In this document: positions 17,486-26,660 of the stretch, piece by piece
Layout: every line of letters begins with the position of its first letter
Position numbering within the stretch: the first letter of the stretch is position 1
Origin: Cognatundibacterium rivi
GTDB lineage: Bacteria > Pseudomonadota > Gammaproteobacteria > Burkholderiales > Burkholderiaceae_D
Reading direction: 5' to 3'
Length of the DNA stretch: 64,000 nt
Assembly: GCF_018139565.1 (NCBI RefSeq)
Contig: NZ_JAGSPK010000001.1
Coordinates: forward strand, 434,001 to 498,000
Notes under the pieces: model-generated
Seen by the model: only the letters and a program-made list of their open reading frames with translations
The model's database searches: none
What the model was told of the DNA's origin: nothing
Made by a program: the position numbers and the translations under genes

Positions 17486-20032
17486 TTACGCAATACTGAC
17501 CGCGCTGGTACCACTGTTAACGGTGGCTGTGGTTATGCGGGCGATCACATCTGTCGGCGCTGTCATCGTACCGTTATTGACCAGCTTATTCACCTGCTTG
17601 AACTGTGCGACCAGTTTGCCCGGTGTTAATGTCACCACCGTGTATCCCTGTGCATCGGAATTGATGTACTTCATCCACTGATTATTTCCGAGAGTTGCCA
17701 GTTGCTGTGCCAAACCCAGCAGGCTGGTATTGAAGTCGCTATTTGTTTTCAGGCTGGACAGAATTGCCTGGACTGTGCCGGTCAGAGTTGCGCCTTCAGG
17801 TACGCCTTTGGCTGTCAGTGCGCCTGTCAGTTGCACGCGGATTTGTTCCAGCAGACCATCGACCGTCGGCGCTGCTTTGCCCATCGTGTAATCGAGCATG
17901 TTGACGTTGATCGTGATCGTGCCGATATTCGGAACAGGAATACTCAGCGGGTAAAAGATGATTGTCGCCAGACCTGTCGAACCTGCACCATCTTTCATAT
18001 AAGTGAAGAAAGAGTCGGAGCTGATGCCAGCGCTGACCAGATCCACCATTGCGGGTGTGCCGCCACCCGGCGCATCAAAATCGTCGTTGACGGTGCCGGC
18101 AAAGAAGCCGTGAATATCGCCTGTCACAGAGACCACGTTACTGATTTTATTCGTCAGCAAATGTTGCATCAGCGCTTTACGTTCGCTGTTATAACCATCC
18201 CACTGATCGCAGTTCAGTAAAAACTTCGTGAAGAATGATGACAGCGCGGCCTGCTGACCGGAAGCGATGACGAAGCTGGAATTTTGCTTGTTGGTCTGCA
18301 CATCCGGTTTGATATAACCAAAGGCGATGGTTTGCGCAGCGGCGCCGATCTGCGTTGCTGTTCCCGCTGCCGTAGCAGCTTTCGCGGCGTTGAACGTGGC
18401 TACGGCAATACCTGCCTGCGCAGCAGTCAGGCCTGCTGTTGTGGCGGCGCTGGTAAGATTACCGCCAGTAGCAGCCGCCGTCGCGATGGCTGCAGCGCCT
18501 GCACTGGCAATAGCTTGTGATGCACCGGCAGTCATTGCTGCCACCAGCGTCGCAGCGACCAGCACGTTACCACCGAGTGCAGGATTACTCAGCGCAGTGG
18601 TGATATTCGTCGCCAGTGTGGAGATGGAATTCAGCGCAAGCAGTGTTGCGATCGCATCTGTACCATTCAGACCCATACGCATCAGGCAGACTTCATTACC
18701 CCAGATTTTCCAGGTATTGGTCGAAGTCTGCATTTTGTTTTTCCACCAGTCGCGCTGGGTTTTACCCAACATACTGACATCCGACAATGGATCGCCGGTC
18801 ATGGCAGTGGCGGCGGTAATTTTTTGTGCTTCCACCAGATTGAAAACATCTTGTGGCACCACATAACGTGTGCCCATGCTGCTGTTCAACGCTTTACCTG
18901 TCGCTGGGTTGAACAGACTTTCCGGGACGATATGATCGGAACGATACAAGCGTTCATCAGTCATTACCAGTTGCATCAGCTTACCGAACTGGAAGTCACG
19001 GTAAATCTGAATATTCTGGAAGCCGGTATTGGCCGCATCCAGACTGACATCGGCTGGCATGAATTCAAACCATGCCTGATTCGCTGTACGGCGGCGGCTG
19101 GTCTGGTGAATATTATTGCCGCTTGAATCTAGGCTGTTGTTTTCGTAGGTGACGGCATCTTTCCAGGCATCATCAGAAAACTCATGATCGTCCCAGATCG
19201 CGATATAGGCGAAACGTTCGTGTATTGCTTGCTGACGTGGGTCGCTGCGATACATTTTGTAGAGGTAGCGGTAATCAGCAAGCGTGGTTGCATATTTGGC
19301 TTTACCGGTCGTGCCGTCGGCATTCAGCAATGCGGTACCATCAGGTAATTGCAATGCGGTGTGGCGCGCTTCTGCATTCCCTGTCTGGAATGCCGCACCG
19401 ACTGTTTCATAAATATAGTCGCCGAGGTGAATGATGAAATCGAGGTTTTCATTTTTGGCGATGTAGTCCATCGCACCCCAGTGATTAACGCTCCAATCCT
19501 GGCAAGTCAGATAGGCGAACTGTAATTGGGCGACATCTGCATTGGCTGCTGGCGCTGTTTTGACGCGGCCGACATTCGAGCGCACATCACCGGCGATAAA
19601 CTGATAGAAATAAGTCTGACCTGGCTGCAAGCCGGTCACTTTATTGCGAACTGTGTTATCGAAGCTGGCAAGGACAGACAAACGGGTATCGACGACAGTC
19701 GTGCCAGTCAGTGCTGCATTGCTGCCGAGCAGAGCCGTGTTATCTGTGGCTGTCACGATCAGACGTATTGCAACATCGTTGCCCGTTGGCGCGACTGCTG
19801 CGACACCCAGCGATGCCGGAGTCACACGTGTCCACAGGATAACGCTGTCAGGACGAGGGTCACCGGAAGCGACACTTTGCGGGAATTTCCAGCTTGCGCC
19901 GGTGGCCAATGGCAATTCAGATTGGTCGCTGGCAACGCTGCTGCTACCGCCGCAGGCACTCAGACTGCCGGTGGCGACGGATACTGATAAAAAGCCGCTG
20001 TATTTCAAAAACTGTCGTCTATCCAATTTCAT
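17486..20032 (-). CDS. PhoD-like alkaline phosphatase, Tat-exported, with Ala-rich insertion
   Basis: An 848-residue PhoD-family phosphatase. The N-terminus has a twin-arginine signal (DRRQFLK at about 4-10), followed by a hydrophobic stretch and a possible lipobox (LSAC). Catalytic-domain features are FPQSVASGDPRPDSVILWTRV, a HLGDYIYE metal site, IWDDHEFSDD, and a later GDIHGFFAG. PhoD enzymes release phosphate from phosphodi- or monoesters outside the cytoplasm using iron and calcium. Residues about 459-574 are an unusual run very rich in Ala and Thr, lying between normal domain segments. A long extra C-terminal part follows. No phosphate-transport gene is adjacent. Confidence 0.85.
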   Translation of the reverse strand: MKLDRRQFLKYSGFLSVSVATGSLSACGGSSSVASDQSELPLATGASWKFPQSVASGDPRPDSVILWTRVTPASLGVAAVAPTGNDVAIRLIVTATDNTALLGSNAALTGTTVVDTRLSVLASFDNTVRNKVTGLQPGQTYFYQFIAGDVRSNVGRVKTAPAANADVAQLQFAYLTCQDWSVNHWGAMDYIAKNENLDFIIHLGDYIYETVGAAFQTGNAEARHTALQLPDGTALLNADGTTGKAKYATTLADYRYLYKMYRSDPRQQAIHERFAYIAIWDDHEFSDDAWKDAVTYENNSLDSSGNNIHQTSRRRTANQAWFEFMPADVSLDAANTGFQNIQIYRDFQFGKLMQLVMTDERLYRSDHIVPESLFNPATGKALNSSMGTRYVVPQDVFNLVEAQKITAATAMTGDPLSDVSMLGKTQRDWWKNKMQTSTNTWKIWGNEVCLMRMGLNGTDAIATLLALNSISTLATNITTALSNPALGGNVLVAATLVAAMTAGASQAIASAGAAAIATAAATGGNLTSAATTAGLTAAQAGIAVATFNAAKAATAAGTATQIGAAAQTIAFGYIKPDVQTNKQNSSFVIASGQQAALSSFFTKFLLNCDQWDGYNSERKALMQHLLTNKISNVVSVTGDIHGFFAGTVNDDFDAPGGGTPAMVDLVSAGISSDSFFTYMKDGAGSTGLATIIFYPLSIPVPNIGTITINVNMLDYTMGKAAPTVDGLLEQIRVQLTGALTAKGVPEGATLTGTVQAILSSLKTNSDFNTSLLGLAQQLATLGNNQWMKYINSDAQGYTVVTLTPGKLVAQFKQVNKLVNNGTMTAPTDVIARITTATVNSGTSAVSIA

Positions 20033-20205
20033 CTCCCTGGAGTTGGCGGTTGAGCAGACTGCTGTTGACGTATCGCATGAACATACAAAGAGCCAGATGT
20101 CATGCGTCGATGTGACAGACGATGCTGCGTCAGACCATATTGCTGGCGTACGCGAAAAGCAGCACGCAACAACAAGCTAAAAACCAGAAAGACTAGGGGG
20201 TGGAT

Positions 20206-20223
20206 ATGTCATCGTGATGACAT
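20206..20223. promoter_or_regulatory. 18-bp palindrome upstream of the PhoD-like gene
   Basis: ATGTCATC and GATGACAT flank a central GT. It lies 174 bp before the PhoD-like start, between that gene and the tdk terminator, in a region of about 380 bp with no gene. It is a candidate operator. It shares TGTCAT with the Pho box but is inverted rather than a direct repeat, so I do not call it a Pho box. Confidence 0.45.
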
Positions 20224-20283
20224 TGGTACTAGGGTGTTTACTCTATTCGTCAGCTGAAATATCTGCGCTTCCGATGCGCTGGG

Positions 20284-20340
20284 AAAAGAAAAAAGAGATG
20301 GCCGGCGGTCTTTGTCATGGTTGTAAAACCGCTGCCATCT
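20284..20340 (-). terminator. Terminator of tdk
   Basis: On the minus strand a hairpin with arms AGATGGC...GCCATCT, extended by AGCGGT/ACCGCC, is followed by CTTTTTTCTTTT. A second, weaker hairpin (CTACGC/GCGTAG) lies between it and the tdk stop. Confidence 0.85.
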
Positions 20341-20410
20341 CCGGAAGTTTTGCGCTGAAATATGTTGCTACGCGGCTTGCGTAGTCAGTGAAAACTTCAT
20401 TATTCTGGGC

Positions 20411-20962
20411 TTAGTTACTGTAAAAACAGCGACCGCAGACATGGTGATAACGTTCGTTGCCGCCGATATCGATTTGTTCCCCGCTGCGGGTGCGCTTGCC
20501 TTGCTCGTCAACGCGGATATTCATCGTTGCTTTCTTGCCGCAGCTACAGATGTTTTTGAGTTCTTCTATCGTGTCTGAAAGAGCGAGTAAATATGTGGAG
20601 CCGGTAAATGGTTCACCCAGAAAATCACTGCGCAGGCCATAGCAAATGACCGGCACACCGCGCACATGCGCGAGCTGATGCAATTGCTTCACCTGATCGG
20701 CAGATAAAAACTGTGCTTCATCGACCAGCACACAACTGACTTGCGGCGCTTCTTTAAAAAAATCAAAAACGGCATCAAATACGGCAGCATCACGTTGTGG
20801 GCCCAGGCGCGAAGTAACTTTGCCCTGGCCGTAGCGATGGTCAATCGCGGCCGTGTATAAACAAACTTGTTGGCCTTGTTCTTCGTAATTGTGCGCGACT
20901 TGCAGAAGTGCGGTCGATTTTCCTGCATTCATGGCGGAATATCTGAAATAAAGCTTTGCCAC
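20411..20962 (-). CDS. tdk: Thymidine kinase (type II)
   Basis: A 183-residue thymidine kinase, which phosphorylates thymidine to dTMP in salvage. The P-loop is YSAMNAGKST (residues 8-17), the Walker B/catalytic pair is Asp81-Glu82 in DEAQF, and four Cys (139, 141, 176, 179) form the structural zinc site. Its length agrees with the type II family. It begins with ATG at 20962 and ends at its own terminator, so it is a single-gene unit. Confidence 0.95.
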   Translation of the reverse strand: MAKLYFRYSAMNAGKSTALLQVAHNYEEQGQQVCLYTAAIDHRYGQGKVTSRLGPQRDAAVFDAVFDFFKEAPQVSCVLVDEAQFLSADQVKQLHQLAHVRGVPVICYGLRSDFLGEPFTGSTYLLALSDTIEELKNICSCGKKATMNIRVDEQGKRTRSGEQIDIGGNERYHHVCGRCFYSN

Positions 20963-21088
20963 GGTGTTCCTTAAAAATGAGGTCGAGGTAAATAGTGACG
21001 GTCTTAGGTGATTTCAAGAGCGTCGAAACCGCTATTGTAGAGAATCATCACGTCTCGGGTCACGAAAAAAATAGATGCAGATTTTTCT

Positions 21089-21116
21089 CTTGAAAAGCTT
21101 TTGACGCACCCTATCT
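21089..21116 (+). promoter_or_regulatory. Sigma-32 heat-shock promoter
   Basis: CTTGAAA at 21089-21095 and CCCTATCT at 21109-21116 are separated by 13 nt. This is close to the RpoH consensus (CTTGAAA, 11-16 nt, CCCCATnT), with one mismatch in the -10 box. It lies about 70 bp before the small heat-shock gene. Confidence 0.85.
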
Positions 21117-21123
21117 TTGACTC

Positions 21124-21183
21124 AGCAGATGCTCACCTGAGGTCTGCGGAAATTATTTATATCGCTTCTATAAAAAAGGATAT
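21124..21183 (+). promoter_or_regulatory. Candidate ROSE-like RNA thermometer
   Basis: The leader between the heat-shock promoter and the gene can fold into two hairpins. The first pairs GCAGA with TCTGC around an inner CTCA/TGAG stem (about 21126-21147). The second pairs ATATC at 21159-21163 with GATAT at 21179-21183, which would hold the ribosome-binding site AAGGA (21176-21180). The 5' arm contains TCGCT (21162-21166), which fits the U(U/C)GCU signature that faces the ribosome-binding site in ROSE elements. The fold was done by eye. Confidence 0.55.
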
Positions 21184-21187
21184 CACC

Positions 21188-21640
21188 ATGCGTAATTTTG
21201 ACTTTGCCCCTCTGTATCGTTCTGCGATTGGTTTTGACCGTCTCGCACAGTTATTTGATGACGCGCAGCGCAATGATGCTGCACCGAGTTACCCGCCATA
21301 TAATATTGAACTGATTGCAGAAGATAAATACAACATCACGATGGCGGTGGCGGGATTTGACCGCAGCGAACTCGATATCGAAACCGAACGCGACACATTG
21401 AAAATCGTCGGTCGCAAGCAAAAAGATGAAACCCAGAAAAACTATCTGCATCGTGGCATCGCCTCACGCGATTTTGAACACCGTTTCCGTCTTGCCGATC
21501 ACGTGAAAGTGGTCAGCGCACGTCTGGATAACGGTTTGCTGAGCATAGAGCTGGTGCGCGAAGTGCCGGAAGCCTACAAACCACGCCGTATTCTGATTGA
21601 TGGCGACAACCTGCAACTGGTGCAGTCACAAGCAGCATAA
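21188..21640 (+). CDS. Small heat-shock protein (Hsp20/IbpA type)
   Basis: A 150-residue alpha-crystallin-domain chaperone. Such proteins hold unfolding proteins for refolding by other chaperones. The N-terminus MRNFDFAPLYRSAIGFDRLAQLF is typical of IbpA, the domain runs from about residue 35 to 130 (YNIELIAEDKYNITMAVAGF), and a C-terminal RRILI may act as the IxI-like tail. The ATG at 21188 follows AAGGA at 8-nt spacing; the frame extends upstream through the promoter, which rules out the longer start. Heat-shock control is supported by the sigma-32 promoter and leader. Confidence 0.92.
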   Translation: MRNFDFAPLYRSAIGFDRLAQLFDDAQRNDAAPSYPPYNIELIAEDKYNITMAVAGFDRSELDIETERDTLKIVGRKQKDETQKNYLHRGIASRDFEHRFRLADHVKVVSARLDNGLLSIELVREVPEAYKPRRILIDGDNLQLVQSQAA

Positions 21641-21663
21641 GCACAACGTTTATTCTGATACGC

Positions 21664-21699
21664 AAAAAAAAGCATGGAATTTTTCCATGCTTTTTTTAT
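21664..21699. terminator. Bidirectional terminator
   Basis: AAAAAAAGCATGGA and its complement TCCATGCTTTTTTT flank a short loop, with T runs on both strands. It lies between the convergent heat-shock and lldD genes. Confidence 0.92.
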
Positions 21700-21714
21700 G
21701 ACACTTGATTCAAT

Positions 21715-22851
21715 TTACTTGCGGATGATATTGCTCAGATTCACTTCGCGGATATCTTTGGTGCCGGTCAGTGCCATGCTGACATCCAGCTCTTTTTGCA
21801 AAATTTCCAGCATCGTGGTGACGCCTTTTTCACCCATCGCACCCAGACCATACAGAAACGCGCGGCCTATCATGCTGCCCTTCGCTCCGAGTGCCGTGGC
21901 TTTCAGAATATCCTGACCCGTGCGGACGCCACCGTCAAACCAGACTTCGGTCTGATGACCGACGGCATCCACAATCGCCGGTAAGGCTTCAATCGACGAC
22001 ATTGCCCCATCGAGCTGGCGGCCACCGTGATTGCTGACGACAATCGCGTCGGCCCCGGCAGCCACTGCCAGTTTGGCATCTTCGACATCCAGTATGCCTT
22101 TCAGGATCAGCTTGCCGCCCCATTCTTTTTTGATCCAGGCCACATCGTCCCAGTTCAGGGTCGGGTCAAACTGGCTGGCCGTCCATTGGCTCAGGGTCAG
22201 GATGCCATCGCCGCCTTTAACGTGACCGACCAGATTACCGAAGGTTTTACGCCCGGCCAGTGCGCGCAGTGCCCACGAAGGCTTGGTCGCCAGATCCAGA
22301 ATATTGGCGAGTGTCAGTTTTGGCGGCACCGACATACCGTTTTTTAAATCCTTGTGACGCTGACCGAGAATTTGCAGATCCAGCGTCAACACCAGCGCCG
22401 AGCATTTGCAGGCTTTGGCGCGCTGTATCATTTCTTTCACGAAACCACGGTCGCGCATCACGTATAACTGAAACCAGAAAGGTTTGGTGGTCACGCTGGC
22501 AACATCTTCAATTGAGCAGATACTCATGGTGGACAGGGTGAACGGAATGCCGAATTTTTCTGCCGCAATCGCGCCCAGCATTTCGCCATTCGCCCACTGC
22601 ATACCGGTCAGCCCGGTCGGTGCGATGGCGACTGGCATCGTCACCTCCTGACCTATCATCGTGGTGCGCGTATTGCGCTGATCCACATTGATGGCGACGC
22701 GCTGGCGCAGCTTGATTGCAGCCAGATCGCTGCTATTCGCTTTATACGTGCTTTCCGTGTACGAACCGCTGTCCGCGTAGTCATAGAATGCTTTCGGTAC
22801 GCGCTTTTTGGCGAGTAAACGTAAATCTTCTACACAGGTAATGACGGGCAT
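21715..22851 (-). CDS. lldD: FMN-dependent L-lactate dehydrogenase / alpha-hydroxy acid oxidase
   Basis: A 378-residue FMN protein of the alpha-hydroxy-acid-oxidising family. Diagnostic parts are FYDYADSGSYTE at the N-terminus, MPVAIAPTG, FWFQLYVMRDR, LILKGIL (an FMN-contacting Lys), and the active-site SNHGGRQLD with the catalytic His. LldD enzymes pass electrons from L-lactate to the respiratory chain at the membrane. Its length matches E. coli LldD (396). The LysR gene upstream is on the same strand, 94 bp away. Lactate is the likeliest substrate, but glycolate or mandelate relatives cannot be excluded from sequence reading alone. Confidence 0.88.
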   Translation of the reverse strand: MPVITCVEDLRLLAKKRVPKAFYDYADSGSYTESTYKANSSDLAAIKLRQRVAINVDQRNTRTTMIGQEVTMPVAIAPTGLTGMQWANGEMLGAIAAEKFGIPFTLSTMSICSIEDVASVTTKPFWFQLYVMRDRGFVKEMIQRAKACKCSALVLTLDLQILGQRHKDLKNGMSVPPKLTLANILDLATKPSWALRALAGRKTFGNLVGHVKGGDGILTLSQWTASQFDPTLNWDDVAWIKKEWGGKLILKGILDVEDAKLAVAAGADAIVVSNHGGRQLDGAMSSIEALPAIVDAVGHQTEVWFDGGVRTGQDILKATALGAKGSMIGRAFLYGLGAMGEKGVTTMLEILQKELDVSMALTGTKDIREVNLSNIIRK

Positions 22852-22945
22852 GCTGATTCTCCGGTGGACTAATGAATAGGCAAAAGTGTAGGGGAAATTG
22901 ACTGTCTGATGGGGGAAAACGTTTCAGTTTTGCGGTGAAGTATTT

Positions 22946-23866
22946 TCAACTGAGCGTTTCCGTTTCGACAAAACGTTCGCAAATAAACTGGCGCAGCCAT
23001 TGATTACCGGTGTCCTGGTGATAGCGGCGGTGCCAGAACAGATTTGTTTGCAGCGCCGGCAAACGCAGCGGCGGCTTGATATACGTCAAACCAAAAGGGG
23101 CAGCGGCCCGTTCTGCCAGCTTACGCGGCACGGTTACCAGCAAATCATTACTGCTGACGATATACGGAACAGCAACAAAGTGCGGCACCTGAAACTGTGC
23201 TTTGGGATTAATGCCCGCTTTTTCCAGACGTTGATTAATACTGATGTACGGCTCTTCTTGCGAAGCGACAATCAGATGGTGTGCCGCGACAAATTCCTTC
23301 ATTTCCAACGGCTTGCCGACCAGCGGATGCGTTTGCCGCAACATGCAGACATAGTTTTGCCGGAATAAACGGCGTTGAAACCAGGCATCCGATAAATCAT
23401 CAAACGCGCCGATTGCCAGATCGACCCGACCCGATTCCATCTCTGTTTTCAGGTCAATACTGCCGGCACGTACCGTCGATATTTGTATCTGCGGTGCTCG
23501 CCGCAGCAATTCCTCCACCAGCAAAGGCATGAAATAGACTTCCCCCACGTCCGTCATGGCGATGGTGAAGTGGCGTTTCGAGCTGGCTGCGTCAAAGCTA
23601 TTTTCGCTATTCAGCGCCTGCGTGATATGGCTGAGTGCGAGTGTGACGGAATCCGCCAGCTGTTCGGCGCGTGGCGTTGGCTGCATACCGTTGGCAGTAC
23701 GCACAAACAGTTCATCATCAAAACTGCGGCGCAGCCTTGCCAGCGCATTGCTGACCGCCGGTTGTGACAGGCCAAGCTGACGCGCCACCAGCGAAATCTG
23801 TCTGCTTTCAAAAATATGCTGAAACACCACCAGCAGATTCAGGTCGATATCCTTGGCTTCTATCAT
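22946..23866 (-). CDS. LysR-family regulator next to hmgA
   Basis: A 306-residue LysR regulator. The winged helix-turn-helix is at residues about 8-65 (LVARQLGLSQPAVSNALARLR), and the effector-binding domain follows from about 95 (RHFTIAMTDVGEVYFMPLL). The N-terminal type is that of the NahR/LinR/NodD-like group, many of which respond to aromatic compounds. It is divergent from hmgA with a 116-bp gap, so control of the homogentisate genes is the natural guess; lldD, 94 bp downstream on the same strand, is another possible target. The effector is not known. Confidence 0.85.
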   Translation of the reverse strand: MIEAKDIDLNLLVVFQHIFESRQISLVARQLGLSQPAVSNALARLRRSFDDELFVRTANGMQPTPRAEQLADSVTLALSHITQALNSENSFDAASSKRHFTIAMTDVGEVYFMPLLVEELLRRAPQIQISTVRAGSIDLKTEMESGRVDLAIGAFDDLSDAWFQRRLFRQNYVCMLRQTHPLVGKPLEMKEFVAAHHLIVASQEEPYISINQRLEKAGINPKAQFQVPHFVAVPYIVSSNDLLVTVPRKLAERAAAPFGLTYIKPPLRLPALQTNLFWHRRYHQDTGNQWLRQFICERFVETETLS

Positions 23867-23880
23867 GCGTGTCTCTTATT

Positions 23881-23895
23881 ATTGATTTGATGAAT
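23881..23895. promoter_or_regulatory. Candidate LysR-type binding site
   Basis: ATTGATTTGATGAAT has the ATT-N9-AAT form that includes the T-N11-A motif of LysR regulators. It lies in the gap between the LysR gene and hmgA. Motifs this loose also occur by chance in A-T rich DNA. Confidence 0.4.
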
Positions 23896-23982
23896 GGTCT
23901 GTATTTCTGTATTTATATCGTAAAAAACACCTGCGTGCAGTAGAGTGCCGGAAATTCCCCTATTTTCTGACAGGATGGCGCT

Positions 23983-25284
23983 ATGAGCATGCAAGATATC
24001 CTTCGTTACCAGACTGGTTTCGCGAACGAATTTGCCACCGAAACACTGGCTGGTGCGTTGCCGGAACACCAGAATTCACCACAACAATGTGCGTACGGTT
24101 TGTATGCCGAACAGGTTTCCGGCACAGCGTTTACCGCACCACGCCACGCAAACCGCCGTTCGTGGTTGTATCGCATACGCCCGGCAGCGATGCATCAGCC
24201 GTTTCATCAAGTCAGCAATGGCAATATGACGAATGATTTCAGTCAGATGCCGTCGACACCGAATCAACTGCGCTGGGACCCGCAACCCATGCCGCAGACA
24301 CCCACCGATTTTATTGATGGCTGGCTGACGATGGCGGGCAATGGTTCTGCCGATGCGCAGAGCGGCTGCGCAATTCATCTGTATGCGGCGAATTGCGACA
24401 TGAGCACGCGTTTCTATTACAACGCAGATGCCGAATTACTGATTATTCCGCAGCAAGGACGCCTGCATATACGCACCGAGCTGGGCCTCATGAATATTGA
24501 GCCGCAAGAGATCGCCGTGATTCCGCGCGGCATCCGTTTTCAGGTGCAGTTACCGGATGGCGAGGCGCGTGGCTATGTCTGCGAAAATTTTGGCAGCATG
24601 TTCCGCTTGCCTGATCTTGGCGTGATTGGTTCGAATGGTCTCGCCAATCCGCGCGATTTTCAGACGCCGGTCGCCTGGTATGAAGATAAGGAAGGTGATT
24701 TTGAATTGCTGGCCAAATTCAGTGGCAATCTGTGGTCGGCAAACATCGACCATTCGCCGCTTGACGTGGTCGCCTGGCATGGCAATTTCGCGCCGTACAA
24801 ATACGATCTGCGCCATTTCAACACCATCGGTTCGATCAGTTACGACCATCCTGATCCGTCGATTTTCCTTGTGCTGCAATCGCCCAGCGATACGCCCGGC
24901 GTTGATACCATCGATTTCGTGATTTTCCCGCCGCGCTGGCTGGCTGCGGAAAATACCTTCCGTCCGCCCTGGTTCCATCGCAATATCGCGAGTGAATTCA
25001 TGGGGCTGATTCATGGTCAGTACGATGCGAAATCGACCGGTTTCCGACCTGGCGGGGCCAGTCTGCACAACTGCATGAGTGGTCACGGGCCGGATGCGGC
25101 GACATTTGAAAAAGCCAGCAATATTGACACCAGCACACCGCACAAAGTCGCCGATACGATGGCGTTCATGATAGAAACGCGTAACATCATCAAACCGACC
25201 CGCGCCGCCATGACTTCGCCGCAATTGCAGGCGGATTATTACCAATGCTGGCAAGGCATCAGAAAAAATTTCAATCCGCAATAA
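23983..25284 (+). CDS. hmgA: Homogentisate 1,2-dioxygenase
   Basis: A 433-residue enzyme that opens the ring of homogentisate to maleylacetoacetate in tyrosine/phenylalanine breakdown. The family N-terminus is clear ([19 protein letters not shown], with [13 protein letters not shown]). Iron-site segments are [21 protein letters not shown] and the His in [12 protein letters not shown]. Its length fits the family (about 435). An AGGATGG site precedes the ATG at 23983. The next gene, fahA, acts two steps later. The isomerase (maiA) and hydroxyphenylpyruvate dioxygenase (hpd) genes are not in this window. Confidence 0.96.
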   Translation: MSMQDILRYQTGFANEFATETLAGALPEHQNSPQQCAYGLYAEQVSGTAFTAPRHANRRSWLYRIRPAAMHQPFHQVSNGNMTNDFSQMPSTPNQLRWDPQPMPQTPTDFIDGWLTMAGNGSADAQSGCAIHLYAANCDMSTRFYYNADAELLIIPQQGRLHIRTELGLMNIEPQEIAVIPRGIRFQVQLPDGEARGYVCENFGSMFRLPDLGVIGSNGLANPRDFQTPVAWYEDKEGDFELLAKFSGNLWSANIDHSPLDVVAWHGNFAPYKYDLRHFNTIGSISYDHPDPSIFLVLQSPSDTPGVDTIDFVIFPPRWLAAENTFRPPWFHRNIASEFMGLIHGQYDAKSTGFRPGGASLHNCMSGHGPDAATFEKASNIDTSTPHKVADTMAFMIETRNIIKPTRAAMTSPQLQADYYQCWQGIRKNFNPQ

Positions 25285-25316
25285 GTGTAAAAATAAGCGT
25301 AAAAATAAGCGTGAAA
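25281..25316 (+). repeat. Three 12-bp tandem repeats at the end of hmgA
   Basis: The unit ATAAGYGTRAAA occurs three times in a row, with one or two differences between copies. The first copy contains the hmgA stop TAA (25282-25284), and the second and third repeat TAA in the same frame. It fills most of the gap before fahA. Confidence 0.85.
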
Positions 25317-25328
25317 GACAGCATCATC

Positions 25329-26660
25329 ATGACGATACAATTGAATGAAACCCACAGTCCCGAGCTGCGCAGCTGGGTTGTATCAGCGAATCAGCCTGAC
25401 AGTGATTTTCCTATCCAGAATCTGCCTTTCGGCGTATTTCGCCGCCACGGCAGCCATCAGGCTTTCCGCATTGGTGTGGCGATCGGTGACCAGATTCTTG
25501 ATCTGGCCGCAGCCCATGCAATACACGCATTTGCAGGCTATACCGAATTGCAGGGCGGGCATTTTACGGCGGCAGTCAATGCACCACATCTGAACGCGCT
25601 GATGGCACTTGGCGCGCCGGTCTGGTCGGCACTGCGTCTGGCTTTATCACGTGTATTACGGGCTGATGCGAAACATCTGGCGGCATTGCAAAACTGTCTG
25701 CTACCGCAAAGCGCGGCGGAATATGCCTTACCTGCGCAGATCGGCGATTACACCGATTTTTACACCTCGCTGCATCACGCTACCGCCGTCGGCAAATTAT
25801 TCCGTCCCGATAATCCTTTACTGCCGAACTACAAATGGGTGCCGATCGGCTATCACGGACGCGCTTCGTCGATAGGCGTGTCCGGCCAGCAATTTCGTCG
25901 CCCGGTCGCGCAAACCAAACCGCCGACAGCAGAGACACCGGTATTCGGTCCGGCCAAGCGCATGGATTACGAACTTGAAATCGGCATTTTCATTGGTCAG
26001 GGTAACGCGCTGGGCGATGTGGTTGGCATGGATCAGGCCGAAGCGCATGTGTTTGGCCTGTGCTTGTTGAACGACTGGTCTGCTCGTGATGTGCAGGCCT
26101 GGGAATATCAGCCGCTCGGCCCTTTCCTTGCGAAGAATTTTGCCACCACGATTTCACCCTGGGTCGTGACGCTGGAAGCACTGGCGCCATATCGTCAGGC
26201 ATGGCAACGCGATGCAGCTGACCCGCAACCTTTGCCGTATCTGGACGCACCCGATCTGCGCGACAGCGGAGCGTTTGATATTCAGCTCGAAGTTTTGCTG
26301 CAAACTGAAAAAATGCGGGCGGACGGCGCCGCGCCGCAACGCCTGTCCACATCGAATTTCCGCGACTCTTACTGGACGGTCGCGCAACTCGTCACGCATC
26401 ACACGGTGAATGGTTGCAACCTCAATCCCGGCGATCTGCTCGGCTCCGGCACCCAATCCGGCCCGGCACCGGAAGAAGCAGGTTCCCTGCTGGAACTGAC
26501 CGAAGGCGGCAAAAAGCCGATTGCACTGAACAATGGTGAACAAAGGCTGTTTCTGGAGGATGGCGACACCATCATCCTGCGCGGCTGGACGCAAAAACAA
26601 GGCCTGCCACGCATAGGTTTCGGCGAAGTCAGCGGAACTTTGTTGCCAGCCAGAAGCTGA
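25329..26660 (+). CDS. fahA: Fumarylacetoacetase
   Basis: FahA hydrolyses fumarylacetoacetate to fumarate and acetoacetate, the last step of the homogentisate pathway. The ATG at 25329 gives 443 residues; the frame continues upstream through the tandem repeat and the end of hmgA, which is not expected to be coding. Family segments include DYTDFYTSLHHATAVGKLFR (metal ligand Asp and catalytic His), YHGRASSIG, RMDYELEIGIFIG (metal-binding Glu residues) and LLNDWSARDVQAWEY. Full length. Probably transcribed with hmgA. Confidence 0.95.
   Translation: MTIQLNETHSPELRSWVVSANQPDSDFPIQNLPFGVFRRHGSHQAFRIGVAIGDQILDLAAAHAIHAFAGYTELQGGHFTAAVNAPHLNALMALGAPVWSALRLALSRVLRADAKHLAALQNCLLPQSAAEYALPAQIGDYTDFYTSLHHATAVGKLFRPDNPLLPNYKWVPIGYHGRASSIGVSGQQFRRPVAQTKPPTAETPVFGPAKRMDYELEIGIFIGQGNALGDVVGMDQAEAHVFGLCLLNDWSARDVQAWEYQPLGPFLAKNFATTISPWVVTLEALAPYRQAWQRDAADPQPLPYLDAPDLRDSGAFDIQLEVLLQTEKMRADGAAPQRLSTSNFRDSYWTVAQLVTHHTVNGCNLNPGDLLGSGTQSGPAPEEAGSLLELTEGGKKPIALNNGEQRLFLEDGDTIILRGWTQKQGLPRIGFGEVSGTLLPARS

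Noticed and set aside
20206..20223. Pho box upstream of the PhoD-like gene
   Set aside because: The two TGTCAT-like halves are inverted, whereas a Pho box has direct 7-bp repeats, so only a palindrome is reported.
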